Shown: one piece after another, positions 1 to 6,258 of the stretch
Position numbering within the stretch: the first letter of the stretch is position 1
Layout of the letters: each line of letters starts with the position of its first letter
From: Thermococcus sp.
GTDB lineage: Archaea; Methanobacteriota_B; Thermococci; Thermococcales; Thermococcaceae
Assembly (NCBI GenBank): GCA_027062125.1
Contig: JAMOTW010000063.1
Span: forward strand, 1-9,329
Reading direction: 5' to 3'
DNA length: 9,329 bases
Notes under the pieces: generated by a model
What the model was told of the DNA's origin: nothing
Databases searched by the model: none
Seen by the model: only the letters and a program-made list of their open reading frames with translations
Program-made: the position numbers and the translations under genes

Positions 1-125
1 GGAGGGAAGCCACCCTAACGGATGAGAGAGGACGCGTGCTCGGATGGCAGAGGGTTCATCTCGGTCGCTTCCATTCGATAGGCTCCGCGGAGGCGTACAT
101 AAAGATAAAGGAAGCCTGGGGATAA
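1..125 (+). CDS. 3' end of an unrecognised protein gene (partial, starts outside window)
   Basis: An open frame enters from the left edge (first full codon at base 3) and runs 40 codons to TAA at 123-125. The tail includes RGRVLGWQRVHLGRF and ends AYIKIKEAWG. Most codons end in G or C, as in the neighbouring real genes, and the residue mix is protein-like. The other two plus frames stop early or look less natural. I do not recognise the family, and the alternating hydrophobic pattern near the end only hints at beta strands. The stop lies immediately beside the stop of the convergent gene at 126, a typical tight tail-to-tail arrangement. With so little sequence the function cannot be inferred. 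The alternative is a chance open frame, which I think less likely given codon usage. Confidence 0.6.
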   Translation, partial: REATLTDERGRVLGWQRVHLGRFHSIGSAEAYIKIKEAWG

Positions 126-836
126 TCAGCCGCCCTCACACGGGAGCGTCACGTTGAAGACCCTGACCTCCACCCAGCCACCGGTGGAGTCAATCCACGC
201 CGAGAAGTTGAATTCGAAGAAGAATTCCAAGGATTCGTTCCCAAAGACAGGATATCCAGGACCGAAACGAAGCTTCGGTCTGAGCTCAACGTATCCCGGA
301 TCAACATCGCCCCCACCGATGTCATGGAAATAAGCGAATATGACCGGAATCGTTGAGCATTTTGAGATGTTCGCTGGAATAAGGGGAAGCTCAATTCTCC
401 CACCATCAACATCGTCGGAAGCCACGTATACCGCCCTTATCAGCTCAACCTTCGGTGTGGCGAATCCGGGAGTGGGGTAATACCACACATTATAACCCAC
501 CCTGCCGGGCACTTCATCCCCTTTTCCAGTACGAACGGTTAAGTTGAGCTTGGGAAACCCCTTAAACAGCGGCCAGAATTCATCCGAAACACGAACGCCG
601 GAAGGATAGAAAACAAGGACAATGTCGTTGCCGTTCACAATCCTGTCCAGGGCTTTTAGTTCAATATCCCACCCGATGACAAAAACACTGCCATTAGGTG
701 TCTCTGATACGGAACTCTCAAGATTCAGGTCCCCGGGTTTGGCCATGAAATACCCCAGATAGCCCAGTTTAAGGGACAGCTCAAAAACCAGGAACGCCAG
801 GACGAAGACCACTGCAATCAGTTTCTTCTTTCTCAT
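126..836 (-). CDS. Hypothetical exported, membrane-anchored protein
   Basis: This 236-residue protein begins MRKKKL and continues with one hydrophobic segment (about residues 6-20), an N-terminal anchor or uncleaved signal, so the rest probably lies outside the cell. The remainder is rich in beta-type sequence, aromatic residues, Pro and Gly, with several Asn-X-Ser/Thr sites. Two cysteines, one in SKCST and one in the C-terminal LPCEGG, could form a disulfide. No catalytic motif is visible and I do not recognise the family. I chose the ATG at 834-836; an in-frame TTG two codons upstream (840-842) is the alternative. No Shine-Dalgarno sequence precedes either, which fits a very short leader from the TATA-like element at 865-874. 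It is transcribed toward the partial gene on its left, and its stop abuts that gene's stop. Confidence 0.75.
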   Translation of the reverse strand: MRKKKLIAVVFVLAFLVFELSLKLGYLGYFMAKPGDLNLESSVSETPNGSVFVIGWDIELKALDRIVNGNDIVLVFYPSGVRVSDEFWPLFKGFPKLNLTVRTGKGDEVPGRVGYNVWYYPTPGFATPKVELIRAVYVASDDVDGGRIELPLIPANISKCSTIPVIFAYFHDIGGGDVDPGYVELRPKLRFGPGYPVFGNESLEFFFEFNFSAWIDSTGGWVEVRVFNVTLPCEGG

Positions 837-864
837 TCGCAACCCAGAGGGAGTAACTCAATGG

Positions 865-874
865 AAATAAAAAG
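865..874 (-). promoter_or_regulatory. TATA-like element, possible promoter of the 126-836 gene; also a T-tract after isopentenyl phosphate kinase
   Basis: On the minus strand this reads CTTTTTATTT, preceded by CGTAAA, which could serve as BRE. Its centre lies about 33 bp upstream of the ATG at 836, so initiation about 26 bp downstream would leave a leader of only a few bases, matching the lack of a ribosome binding site. The same T-run lies about 20 bases past the IPK stop and could act as an archaeal T-tract terminator. Both readings are inference. Confidence 0.4.
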
Positions 875-891
875 TTTACGATTTGCGGGCG

Positions 892-1683
892 TTACCTTTT
901 GATTCTCGTTCCAAAGCCGTCGCCCCTTATCGCCCCGCTTAGCCTTCCCGGAACCTTTCCATTGACGAACCAGACCTCCGAGTGCTCTGCTATCTTCTTT
1001 GCCTCCTCCAGCTTGTTGCAGATTCCGCCGGTGACGTCGGTTCCAGCCGCCGTGCAGTGCAGTCTTTCGAGGAGGGAATCTATCTCCTCCCTGCTGAGGT
1101 TCTGAATCAGTCTCCCCTCGCCGGGCCTGCCGTCGTAGATTCCGTCAACGTCCATGAGGAAGATGACCTTGTCCGGCTCAAGCATCTTGGTTAGGTAAGT
1201 GATTATCTGGTCGCCGGAGAGTATGTCGATGCCCTTTACGAGGTCTATTGAGACGTCCCCAAAGAGAATGGGAATGAACCTGAGCTCCAGCAGCCTTTCC
1301 ACGACCTCAAGGTCTCCGTAGGCGACCTCACCGTTCTCGGTTATGAAGACGGAGGAGGTCGAGACGGAGAAGGCCGGCAAACCCTCACGGACGAACGCTT
1401 TGATGAAGTTCGCGTTTGCCCGGAGCATGGCCTGATGTGTCTCTGTGAAGCCTATCCTCTTGAAGTTGGCAGTATCCCAGTCCTCGGGAAGGCCATCTCT
1501 GATTCCGTATTTCTTGGCGTAATGGTGGCCGAAGCTCCCGCCACCGTGGACGATGATGAAGTCCTCGCGGGGATAGAACTTGGCTAGCTCCTTCGCTATG
1601 TTCCCCACGGTCTCGTGGTCAAAGTTCTCAGGCTCACCCTTCTTATCGCTGAAGACGCTACCGCCGATTTTTACGATTATCAT
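892..1683 (-). CDS. ipk: Isopentenyl phosphate kinase
   Basis: This enzyme phosphorylates isopentenyl phosphate with ATP to give isopentenyl diphosphate, the last step of the archaeal mevalonate route to membrane lipids. The 263 residues have the amino-acid-kinase fold signature: KIGGS at 5-9, GGGSFGHH at 47-54 containing the histidine characteristic of IPKs in place of a gamma-glutamyl kinase pattern, SGDQ at 156-159, MDVDGIY at 177-183 and TDVTGGICNK at 215-224. Length matches the family. The ATG at 1683 is supported by GGAGG about 5-7 bases upstream, inside the mevalonate kinase tail. Its start overlaps the mevalonate kinase stop as ATGA, so the two are very likely one operon with coupled translation. 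A carbamate or glutamate kinase is the only alternative and fits worse. Confidence 0.95.
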   Translation of the reverse strand: MIIVKIGGSVFSDKKGEPENFDHETVGNIAKELAKFYPREDFIIVHGGGSFGHHYAKKYGIRDGLPEDWDTANFKRIGFTETHQAMLRANANFIKAFVREGLPAFSVSTSSVFITENGEVAYGDLEVVERLLELRFIPILFGDVSIDLVKGIDILSGDQIITYLTKMLEPDKVIFLMDVDGIYDGRPGEGRLIQNLSREEIDSLLERLHCTAAGTDVTGGICNKLEEAKKIAEHSEVWFVNGKVPGRLSGAIRGDGFGTRIKR

Positions 1684-2684
1684 GGCAGAACCTCCTCTAT
1701 CCTGAGTCCCTCGCGGCTTATCCTCGTTATCATCGGCGTTCCACCGGCTATCGTTATGGCGGTTGCAACCTCACTCTGGTTCTCCGGGGCCAGGGCGTAC
1801 ATACAGCCGCCACCGCCGGCGCCGGTTATCTTCGCCCCTATCGCTCCGGCAACCCTCGCGGCGTAGACCAGCTCGCTGAGCTTTTTGGTCGAGACCCCGA
1901 GGGCATCTAGGAGGCCGTGGTTGATGTTCATGAGTCTTCCGAGCTGGGCGAAGCGGAGCTCCTCGTCGAGGTCGGAGATTATTACCCCCCTGGCCTTCTC
2001 GACTATCTTGCCCATTGCAACGAGCACCGGTTCTATGACCTCGGGCATTTCCTCGTAGGTTCCCCTCACCATGGCCACCAGTTCCTTCGTTGACCCGCTC
2101 GAACCCGTGTAGCCGACGACTATGGGCAGCTCCATGAAGGGCAGGTGCTCGAAGTTCCCCTTCTCGTAGTGGATGAAGCCGCCTATGGCAGATACGGTGG
2201 GGTCAATCCCGCTCGATGCCCCCTGAACGAGGAGCTCGACCTTATGGCCCAGCTTTCCTATCTCCTCGTTGGTCAGCTCAAGGCCGAGGAGCTTTGAGAC
2301 GGCTCCGATGGTGGCTACCGCCACTGCGGCTGAGGAACCCAAACCGGCCCCAACGGGAATCTGTGAGGTTATCGAGACAGTTACACCCTTACCGTTCGCA
2401 TCGGCTTCCTCTCTCACCAGCTCTATCGCCTGACGGACGTAGCTGAGAACCTCGGCGGCTTTACCGTAGTCGCTCTCGAAGTAAATCTCGTCCTCGGAGA
2501 ACGAAACGGTAAGGCCCGGAACGCGTATGTCCTTGGCCTCTATCTTTATCGCACCCCTATCGTTGAACTCCGCCCACACGTAGGTTCTGAGGTCTATGGC
2601 CGCCGCTATGGCAGGCTTTCCGTAGACAACGCTGTGCTCGCCGAAGAGTATAATTTTAGCCGGGGCAGATGCCAGAACCCTCAT
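1680..2684 (-). CDS. mvk: Mevalonate kinase
   Basis: This GHMP-family kinase converts mevalonate to 5-phosphomevalonate in the cytoplasm, feeding archaeal isoprenoid lipid synthesis. The 334 residues show all three family motifs: an N-terminal segment APAKIILFGEHSVVYG (about 8-22) with the substrate-contacting Lys and His, the glycine-rich ATP loop IPVGAGLGSSAA (109-120), and KITGAGGGGC (285-294). SSGIDPTVS (157-165) contains the catalytic Asp. Length is typical of archaeal mevalonate kinases. The ATG at 2684 is preceded by GGAGGG about 5-6 bases away, and this site lies in the last codons of the upstream hepT. Both ends overlap neighbours by 4 bp (ATGA), joining the toxin-antitoxin pair, mvk and ipk in one transcriptional chain. 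The gene itself shows no damage. Confidence 0.96.
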   Translation of the reverse strand: MRVLASAPAKIILFGEHSVVYGKPAIAAAIDLRTYVWAEFNDRGAIKIEAKDIRVPGLTVSFSEDEIYFESDYGKAAEVLSYVRQAIELVREEADANGKGVTVSITSQIPVGAGLGSSAAVAVATIGAVSKLLGLELTNEEIGKLGHKVELLVQGASSGIDPTVSAIGGFIHYEKGNFEHLPFMELPIVVGYTGSSGSTKELVAMVRGTYEEMPEVIEPVLVAMGKIVEKARGVIISDLDEELRFAQLGRLMNINHGLLDALGVSTKKLSELVYAARVAGAIGAKITGAGGGGCMYALAPENQSEVATAITIAGGTPMITRISREGLRIEEVLP

Positions 2685-3019
2685 CTTTGACCCTCCAAAA
2701 GCTTCCTCATGGCAGTTTCCAGCTCATCAAGCTCTTTCTGGACAGTGTACCAGACGAGTGATAGGTCAACTCCAAAGTAAGCGTGAATCAACCTATCACG
2801 CATTCCTGCAATTTCCCTCCAAGGGACTTCTGGATGAAGGGCCTTGAATTCTGCAGGGATGTGTTTTGCCGCTTCCCCAATTATCTCAAGGTTTCGAATT
2901 ACAGCATCAACGGTTTTCTCGTCCTCCACAAAGTCATCAAAGGTCATTCCCTCAGTGTATTTTTTGATTTTCCCAATAGCCTCAAGAATGTCCTCGACAT
3001 AGAGAAGTGGGTCCCTCAT
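2681..3019 (-). CDS. hepT: HepT-like HEPN ribonuclease toxin (DUF86), module 1
   Basis: This small helical protein of 112 residues belongs to the HEPN/DUF86 family, whose characterised bacterial member HepT is an RNase toxin silenced by its MntA partner. The diagnostic RX4HXY motif is intact: R74-D-R-L-I-H79-A-Y81. The tyrosine is the residue AMPylated by MntA in the characterised system. The ATG at 3019 has a strong GAGGTGA at 3027-3033, seven bases upstream. It overlaps mntA upstream and mvk downstream, each by ATGA. The 3' codons also carry the ribosome binding site for mvk, so translation of the toxin and of an essential lipid enzyme should be coupled. Toxicity here is family knowledge, not shown by the sequence. 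Confidence 0.88.
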   Translation of the reverse strand: MRDPLLYVEDILEAIGKIKKYTEGMTFDDFVEDEKTVDAVIRNLEIIGEAAKHIPAEFKALHPEVPWREIAGMRDRLIHAYFGVDLSLVWYTVQKELDELETAMRKLLEGQR

Positions 3020-3324
3020 ACGTATTTCACCTCTTTAAGGATACGTTCTTTGAGGCGCTTCTTCAGGGCGCCCTTGGTTACAAGGTCAACCTTAACCCCG
3101 AGGAGCCTCTCAAGGTACTCCTGGAGGCGAACGAACGTTATCAACCCAACGGGCCGTTCGAACTCCACGAGAATGTCAACATCGCTGTCCATTCTCTGCT
3201 CGTTTCGTGAATAGGAACCAAATATACCAATACGCTTAACACCGTATTTTTCACTCAGTTCCTTCCCGTGAACACGCAGGATTTTTTGAACATCCTCGAG
3301 TGTTCTAACGCGTGTGGTCTGCAT
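3016..3324 (-). CDS. mntA: MntA-like minimal nucleotidyltransferase antitoxin, module 1
   Basis: This 102-residue minimal nucleotidyltransferase has the catalytic signature GSX10DXD complete: G36-S37, then D48-V-D50 within IFGSYSRNEQRMDSDVDILV. A third acidic residue, D80 in GVKVDLVT, follows in the usual place. In the characterised MntA/HepT system this enzyme AMPylates the HepT tyrosine and blocks its RNase activity. I start at the ATG at 3322-3324. The frame stays open about 54 bases further, but that extension reads through a duplicated MEMO-gene tail and is probably untranslated. There is no Shine-Dalgarno sequence; a TATA-like element centred about 25 bp upstream suggests a leaderless message. 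The stop overlaps hepT by ATGA. Confidence 0.87.
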   Translation of the reverse strand: MQTTRVRTLEDVQKILRVHGKELSEKYGVKRIGIFGSYSRNEQRMDSDVDILVEFERPVGLITFVRLQEYLERLLGVKVDLVTKGALKKRLKERILKEVKYV

Positions 3325-3336
3325 GGTAGAAAATAA

Positions 3337-3376
3337 GAAAAGCCCCTTATGGCCTTTTCGTTCACCGCCTGAAGAC
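3337..3376. repeat. 40-bp perfect direct repeat, copy 1 (duplicated MEMO-gene tail)
   Basis: Every base matches 4186-4225; the flanking bases 3336 and 3377 differ from their counterparts. On the minus strand the repeat carries the last four sense codons (VFRR) and TGA of the MEMO-family gene plus the following spacer. At this copy the MEMO codons are orphaned: only the tail is present, between hepT of module 2 and mntA of module 1. The distance between copies is 849 bp, which is module 2 plus one repeat length. Confidence 0.97.
3342..3362 (-). promoter_or_regulatory. Putative promoter for mntA/hepT/mvk/ipk (leaderless)
   Basis: On the minus strand, inside the 40-bp repeat, AACGAAAAG resembles a BRE and the adjoining CCATAAGG a weak TATA box. 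The TATA centre is about 25 bp from the ATG at 3324, the distance expected for initiation at or next to the start codon. The absence of a ribosome binding site before this ATG agrees. If real, this promoter would feed the toxin-antitoxin pair and both isoprenoid kinases. The TATA match is imperfect. Confidence 0.4.
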
Positions 3377-3378
3377 AC

Positions 3379-3801
3379 TCACCTTCGACCCTCTAGAAGT
3401 TTCTCTATCAGCTCAACAAACTCGTAAATGTCCTCCAAGTGCTCATGGAGAACCTCAAAAGCCAGCTCATCGTTAATTTTTCCGTACCTGTGGACTAGGA
3501 TATTGCGGAAGCCCTTCATGAGCCTGAGCTTATTCGCCATGTCCCGGGGAATTATCCCAGCACGCACGAGACCTTCAAAAACGTCCTCCTCCCTTTCGGG
3601 CATCGTGAGCCTCAGGTCGGAGTTTATTATTGCACAGATATCAATGACGTTCTGGATTGCAAACTCAGTGCGCTTGTAGATTCCGTCCTTAACTATCCCG
3701 AGGGACTCAAAAGTTTCAAAATCATCTGGAAGGTTTTCCTCTATCAGCTTGAGGCTCTCAAGGATCTCCTCGATTTTGGAGCGTATCAACTCAACCCTCA
3801 T
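3379..3801 (-). CDS. hepT: HepT-like HEPN ribonuclease toxin (DUF86), module 2
   Basis: This is a second HEPN protein, 140 residues, longer than and clearly different from the one in module 1. The RX4HXY motif is intact as R99-N-I-L-V-H104-R-Y106, followed by GKI as in the DUF86 branch that pairs with MNT-domain proteins. The body is predicted to be mostly alpha-helical. I start at the ATG at 3799-3801, which overlaps the mntA stop as ATGA and has GGAGGC at 3808-3813, six bases upstream; the longer open frame to 3855 runs inside mntA. The C-terminus, KLLEGRR, resembles the KLLEGQR of module 1, and the DNA similarity continues past the stop. The predicted function is an RNase toxin controlled by its upstream partner, from family knowledge only. 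Confidence 0.87.
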   Translation of the reverse strand: MRVELIRSKIEEILESLKLIEENLPDDFETFESLGIVKDGIYKRTEFAIQNVIDICAIINSDLRLTMPEREEDVFEGLVRAGIIPRDMANKLRLMKGFRNILVHRYGKINDELAFEVLHEHLEDIYEFVELIEKLLEGRR

Positions 3802-4172
3802 TCTATCGCCTCCAGTCCAAGGTAGTCGTAGTAGTATCGCCTGAAGTCCCCCCACTCCTTTAGGGTTTCATAGGCGACGTCATATAGGAAAGTTTCGTCC
3901 CTGCAGAAGAGGACTCTGCCCCTGAGGCACTCTTTTTTGAGATAAACTGGAAGGAGCTGAAAAATCTGAACGTCGTATTTGTCGGATAGATGCCCAAGAA
4001 CGAGTTCCCTGAACCTAAAGGCCTCTTTGGGGCTTCCCTCGTAGTAAACGCACAGGTCTATGTCGCTGTCCCCCCTCGCCTCACCGCGCGCTTGAGAGCC
4101 GAAGAGAATTATGAACTTTACCCTATCCCCACCGAGCTCAAGGATTTTCTCCACGGCATCTTCCAGGTTCAT
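3798..4172 (-). CDS. mntA: MntA-like minimal nucleotidyltransferase antitoxin, module 2
   Basis: This 124-residue nucleotidyltransferase has GSX10DXD intact: G25-S26, then D37-I-D39 in LFGSQARGEARGDSDIDL. D67 in KYDVQIF is the best candidate for the third carboxylate, although a hydrophobic residue sits where some relatives have Asp, so this is less certain than in module 1. A C-terminal extension, rich in Tyr and Glu, follows GRVLFCRDE and is absent from module 1. I start at the ATG at 4170-4172, because further upstream the open frame only reads the spacer and overlaps the MEMO stop. There is no ribosome binding site; the promoter-like element in the 40-bp repeat lies about 26 bp upstream. 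Its partner hepT follows with an ATGA overlap. Confidence 0.87.
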   Translation of the reverse strand: MNLEDAVEKILELGGDRVKFIILFGSQARGEARGDSDIDLCVYYEGSPKEAFRFRELVLGHLSDKYDVQIFQLLPVYLKKECLRGRVLFCRDETFLYDVAYETLKEWGDFRRYYYDYLGLEAIE

Positions 4173-4185
4173 GTGTGAAAAATGG

Positions 4186-4225
4186 GAAAAGCCCCTTATG
4201 GCCTTTTCGTTCACCGCCTGAAGAC
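4186..4225. repeat. 40-bp perfect direct repeat, copy 2 (at the intact MEMO-gene end)
   Basis: This is identical to 3337-3376. Here it is in its native place: the minus strand reads the true last codons and stop of the MEMO-family gene (TGA at 4211-4213), then the spacer leading to mntA of module 2. Weaker similarity continues 12-13 bases to the ATG of each mntA. Confidence 0.97.
4191..4211 (-). promoter_or_regulatory. Putative promoter for mntA/hepT module 2 (leaderless)
   Basis: This is the same BRE-like AACGAAAAG and TATA-like CCATAAGG as at copy 1, centred about 26 bp before the ATG at 4172. Module 2 could also be read from the MEMO promoter, since only 38 bp separate the MEMO stop and this start codon. 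Confidence 0.38.
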
Positions 4226-5089
4226 GATGCTCGCGTAGCCTACGATTGCATCCGTAGAGTGGCTGACCTCGAAGCTCGTCGTGTAGTGCAGCAGCTCGGC
4301 CTCAAGCGCTCCGACAAGGCGGGAGTAAACCATCGCAGTTCCGACTCCGCCAGGCCCGCACATGGTGTGGTTCATCTCACGGAGCTCCCTGAACATGCCC
4401 TTAACGTCGAAGTCGAGGATTCTCCTTATCACACGGAAGTCCCACTCCTTTATCCTGTGGGGGAGCTCATCGGCTCTGGCTCTGAAGGGCACGTAGCCGT
4501 ACATCGGGCCGTAGTGCATGAAGTCGGTGCTCGCAATAACGACAACGTCCCTGCCGAGCTCCTGCGAGGCTTCAAATACTGCCCTCCCCAGGTCTTCGGA
4601 AACCTCCTCGTCCTGAATGCCGAGGGCTATCGGTACTATTCTAACTTCCTTTCCGGCGAGTTCACTAAGGTACTGGATGAAGGGGAGCTGGACCTCTATC
4701 GAGTGCTCGTATTTGTGGGCCAGCTCGTCGAGGTCGGCTATTCCAGAGAGCTTCGCTATCGCTTTTGCCATTTCGGCATCGATTTCAATCTCGCCGAGCG
4801 GGGTTAGCCATTTACCGGAGGGGTAGACCGCTATCGGAGAGCCGAGGCCAGTGTGGTTCGGCCCGAGGATGACGAAGGTCTCCGGGAGACCGTCTTCAAA
4901 GATAGCCTTGTACGTTCTCGAGGCGGTAAAGCCCGAGAAGACGTAGCCCGCGTGGGGCGCAACGCCGGCAGTAATCCTCCTCTCGCTTCCCTCCTCGCCG
5001 AGGTCCCTGAAGAACTCCTCCAGCATCTCCACCAGTTCCCCGTCAGCGGGATAGAACGAACCTGCAACAGCCGGATACCTCACTTCCAT
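4211..5089 (-). CDS. MEMO1-family protein
   Basis: This is a 292-residue member of the MEMO/extradiol-dioxygenase-like fold, conserved in archaea and eukaryotes. Conserved family segments are present in order: YPAVAGSFYPAD (5-16), PHAGY with H46, GPNH with H79, EHSIEVQLPF (129-137), STDFMHYG with D189 and H192, and HTMCGPG with C244. The His and Cys residues match the metal-binding positions described for human MEMO1. The biochemical role in archaea is not settled; the human protein binds copper or iron, and some prokaryotic homologues occur next to or fused with AMMECR1 and radical-SAM domains, neither of which is seen here. The start at 5089 is fixed by GGAGGTGG at 5094-5101. A longer ATG at 5110 would place this site inside the gene. 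Confidence 0.92.
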   Translation of the reverse strand: MEVRYPAVAGSFYPADGELVEMLEEFFRDLGEEGSERRITAGVAPHAGYVFSGFTASRTYKAIFEDGLPETFVILGPNHTGLGSPIAVYPSGKWLTPLGEIEIDAEMAKAIAKLSGIADLDELAHKYEHSIEVQLPFIQYLSELAGKEVRIVPIALGIQDEEVSEDLGRAVFEASQELGRDVVVIASTDFMHYGPMYGYVPFRARADELPHRIKEWDFRVIRRILDFDVKGMFRELREMNHTMCGPGGVGTAMVYSRLVGALEAELLHYTTSFEVSHSTDAIVGYASIVFRR

Positions 5090-5093
5090 TCTT

Positions 5094-5137
5094 CCACCTC
5101 CATCCTCCATACGCCGGGAGAGTTTAAATACCTTCGG
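5094..5137 (-). promoter_or_regulatory. MEMO promoter and ribosome binding site, overlapping the threonine synthase stop
   Basis: On the minus strand CCGAAGG (BRE-like) is followed by TATTTAAAC (5122-5130), and about 26 bp downstream begins GGAGGTGG (5094-5101), just before the ATG at 5089. The predicted leader is about 10 bases, just enough to hold the binding site. The TAA stop of the upstream gene (5124-5126) lies inside the TATA box. Confidence 0.6.
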
Positions 5138-6188
5138 TTAGTTTAAGGCCCGAGCCCGTCAAGGGCAGGAGTACCTTCGAACCGTCGGGGATTTCACCGG
5201 TTTCGACCAGCTTCCACATGGCCGAGAGAACGACGGCTGAGGTAGGCTCAACGAGAAAGCCCGCCCGTCTGAGCCAGTCCCATGCTTCTTCGGTTTCTTT
5301 CTCAGTGACACTCACGCAGAGGCCGTTCGTCTCCTCCAGGGCACGCCTCATCTCGTCCACTCGGGGTGGTTCCGGAATGGCTATACCGTCGGCGAAGCCG
5401 TTTATCTCGGAGGAGCGTTTGCAGAGGCTCTCGTAACCGGAAGCCTGAACCGCGATCAGTCTCGGGAGTTCTGGGATTTCACCCATCCGTTTCAGCTCCA
5501 TGAATCCCTTCCAGAGGCCGAGGAGGAGCGTCCCGCTCCCGGTTGGCACAAGGACATAATCTGGAAGGCCCACCTGCTCGTAGGCCTCGAAAGCGACAGT
5601 TTTCGTCCCCTCGATGAAGTACGGGTTGAGCCAGTGGGAGACGTAGGTTAGCCCCTCGCTCTCGGCGAACTCCACTGCCCTCTCGTGGACGGCCATCCTG
5701 TCCCCATCGACGAAGTGTATGAACGCGCCGAGTTTCGCGAGGAGGGAGAGCTTCCCGGGCATCGTATCGTAGGAGACGAACAGGTGGGTTGTTATCCCTG
5801 CCGGGAGGGAGTAGAGGGCCATGCTCAAAGCCGCGTTGCCGGAGCTGTCGAGGACGACCTCCGTGATGCCCTCCTCCATGAGCTTTGCCACGGTGACGTA
5901 GGTGCCCCTGTCCTTGAAGGAGCCGCTGGGCTGGAGGTACTCGAGCTTGAAGAGCGCGATGACGGAGCCCATCTGGAGGGCGCCGACGGGGGTTATGGCA
6001 GGGATAGCTGGAGGGAGGTAGTTCCCGCCGATGGGTAGGAAGTTGAGGTACCTCCTCATGTCGAGGTAGGGGAGGAGGTTGCCGAAGAAGTCGTAGTACT
6101 CCCTCTCCACGAGCAACGTTCCGCCACAGTCGCAGGTCAGGCGAAACGTCTCCGGGTACTCCATTCCGCAGCGTGAGCAGACGAGCAT
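5124..6188 (-). CDS. thrC: Threonine synthase-like PLP enzyme
   Basis: This is a fold-type II pyridoxal-phosphate enzyme of 354 residues, most like threonine synthase, which turns O-phosphohomoserine into threonine. An N-terminal zinc-ribbon-like segment has C4, C7, C19 and C21. The PLP lysine is K92 in PSGSFKDRG, the cofactor ring and phosphate loops are SSGNAA (115-120) and PTGSGT (215-220), and LTGSG lies near the C-terminus (343-347). The ATG at 6188 is supported by GGGTGG at 6193-6198. The alternative TTG at 6200 would incorporate that binding site. No other threonine genes are visible nearby. Related fold-type II enzymes (cysteate synthase, threonine dehydratase, cysteine synthase) cannot be excluded by motifs alone, but the zinc ribbon and FKDRG favour threonine synthase. 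Confidence 0.82.
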   Translation of the reverse strand: MLVCSRCGMEYPETFRLTCDCGGTLLVEREYYDFFGNLLPYLDMRRYLNFLPIGGNYLPPAIPAITPVGALQMGSVIALFKLEYLQPSGSFKDRGTYVTVAKLMEEGITEVVLDSSGNAALSMALYSLPAGITTHLFVSYDTMPGKLSLLAKLGAFIHFVDGDRMAVHERAVEFAESEGLTYVSHWLNPYFIEGTKTVAFEAYEQVGLPDYVLVPTGSGTLLLGLWKGFMELKRMGEIPELPRLIAVQASGYESLCKRSSEINGFADGIAIPEPPRVDEMRRALEETNGLCVSVTEKETEEAWDWLRRAGFLVEPTSAVVLSAMWKLVETGEIPDGSKVLLPLTGSGLKLTEGI

Positions 6189-6258
6189 GATACCACCCAA
6201 GGATTTTTAGGCTGTGGCGGGAATAACTAACTCACAGGAGCATAAAAAGGTGGTTGCC
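6189..6258. promoter_or_regulatory. Compact divergent promoter region between threonine synthase and uridine phosphorylase
   Basis: Seventy bases must hold both promoters. On the plus strand CCCAAGG then ATTTTTAG (about 6202-6209) could be the BRE/TATA for udp, giving a leader of about 25 bases with AGGTGGT at 6248-6254 as ribosome binding site. On the minus strand CTTTTTATG (6241-6249) could be the TATA for the threonine synthase gene, with GGGTGG at 6193-6198 as its binding site. The two predicted transcripts would overlap at the 5' ends, so the promoters may interfere. Box positions are visual estimates. Confidence 0.45.

Noticed and set aside
4173..4214. A longer N-terminus for mntA of module 2 beginning at 4214
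   Set aside because: The extension would be encoded by the spacer and the 40-bp repeat, is not part of the nucleotidyltransferase fold, and has no ribosome binding site.
4175..4807. A 210-codon plus-strand open frame
   Set aside because: It is antisense to the MEMO gene, which has family motifs throughout; the plus frame is a shadow of GC-rich codon usage.
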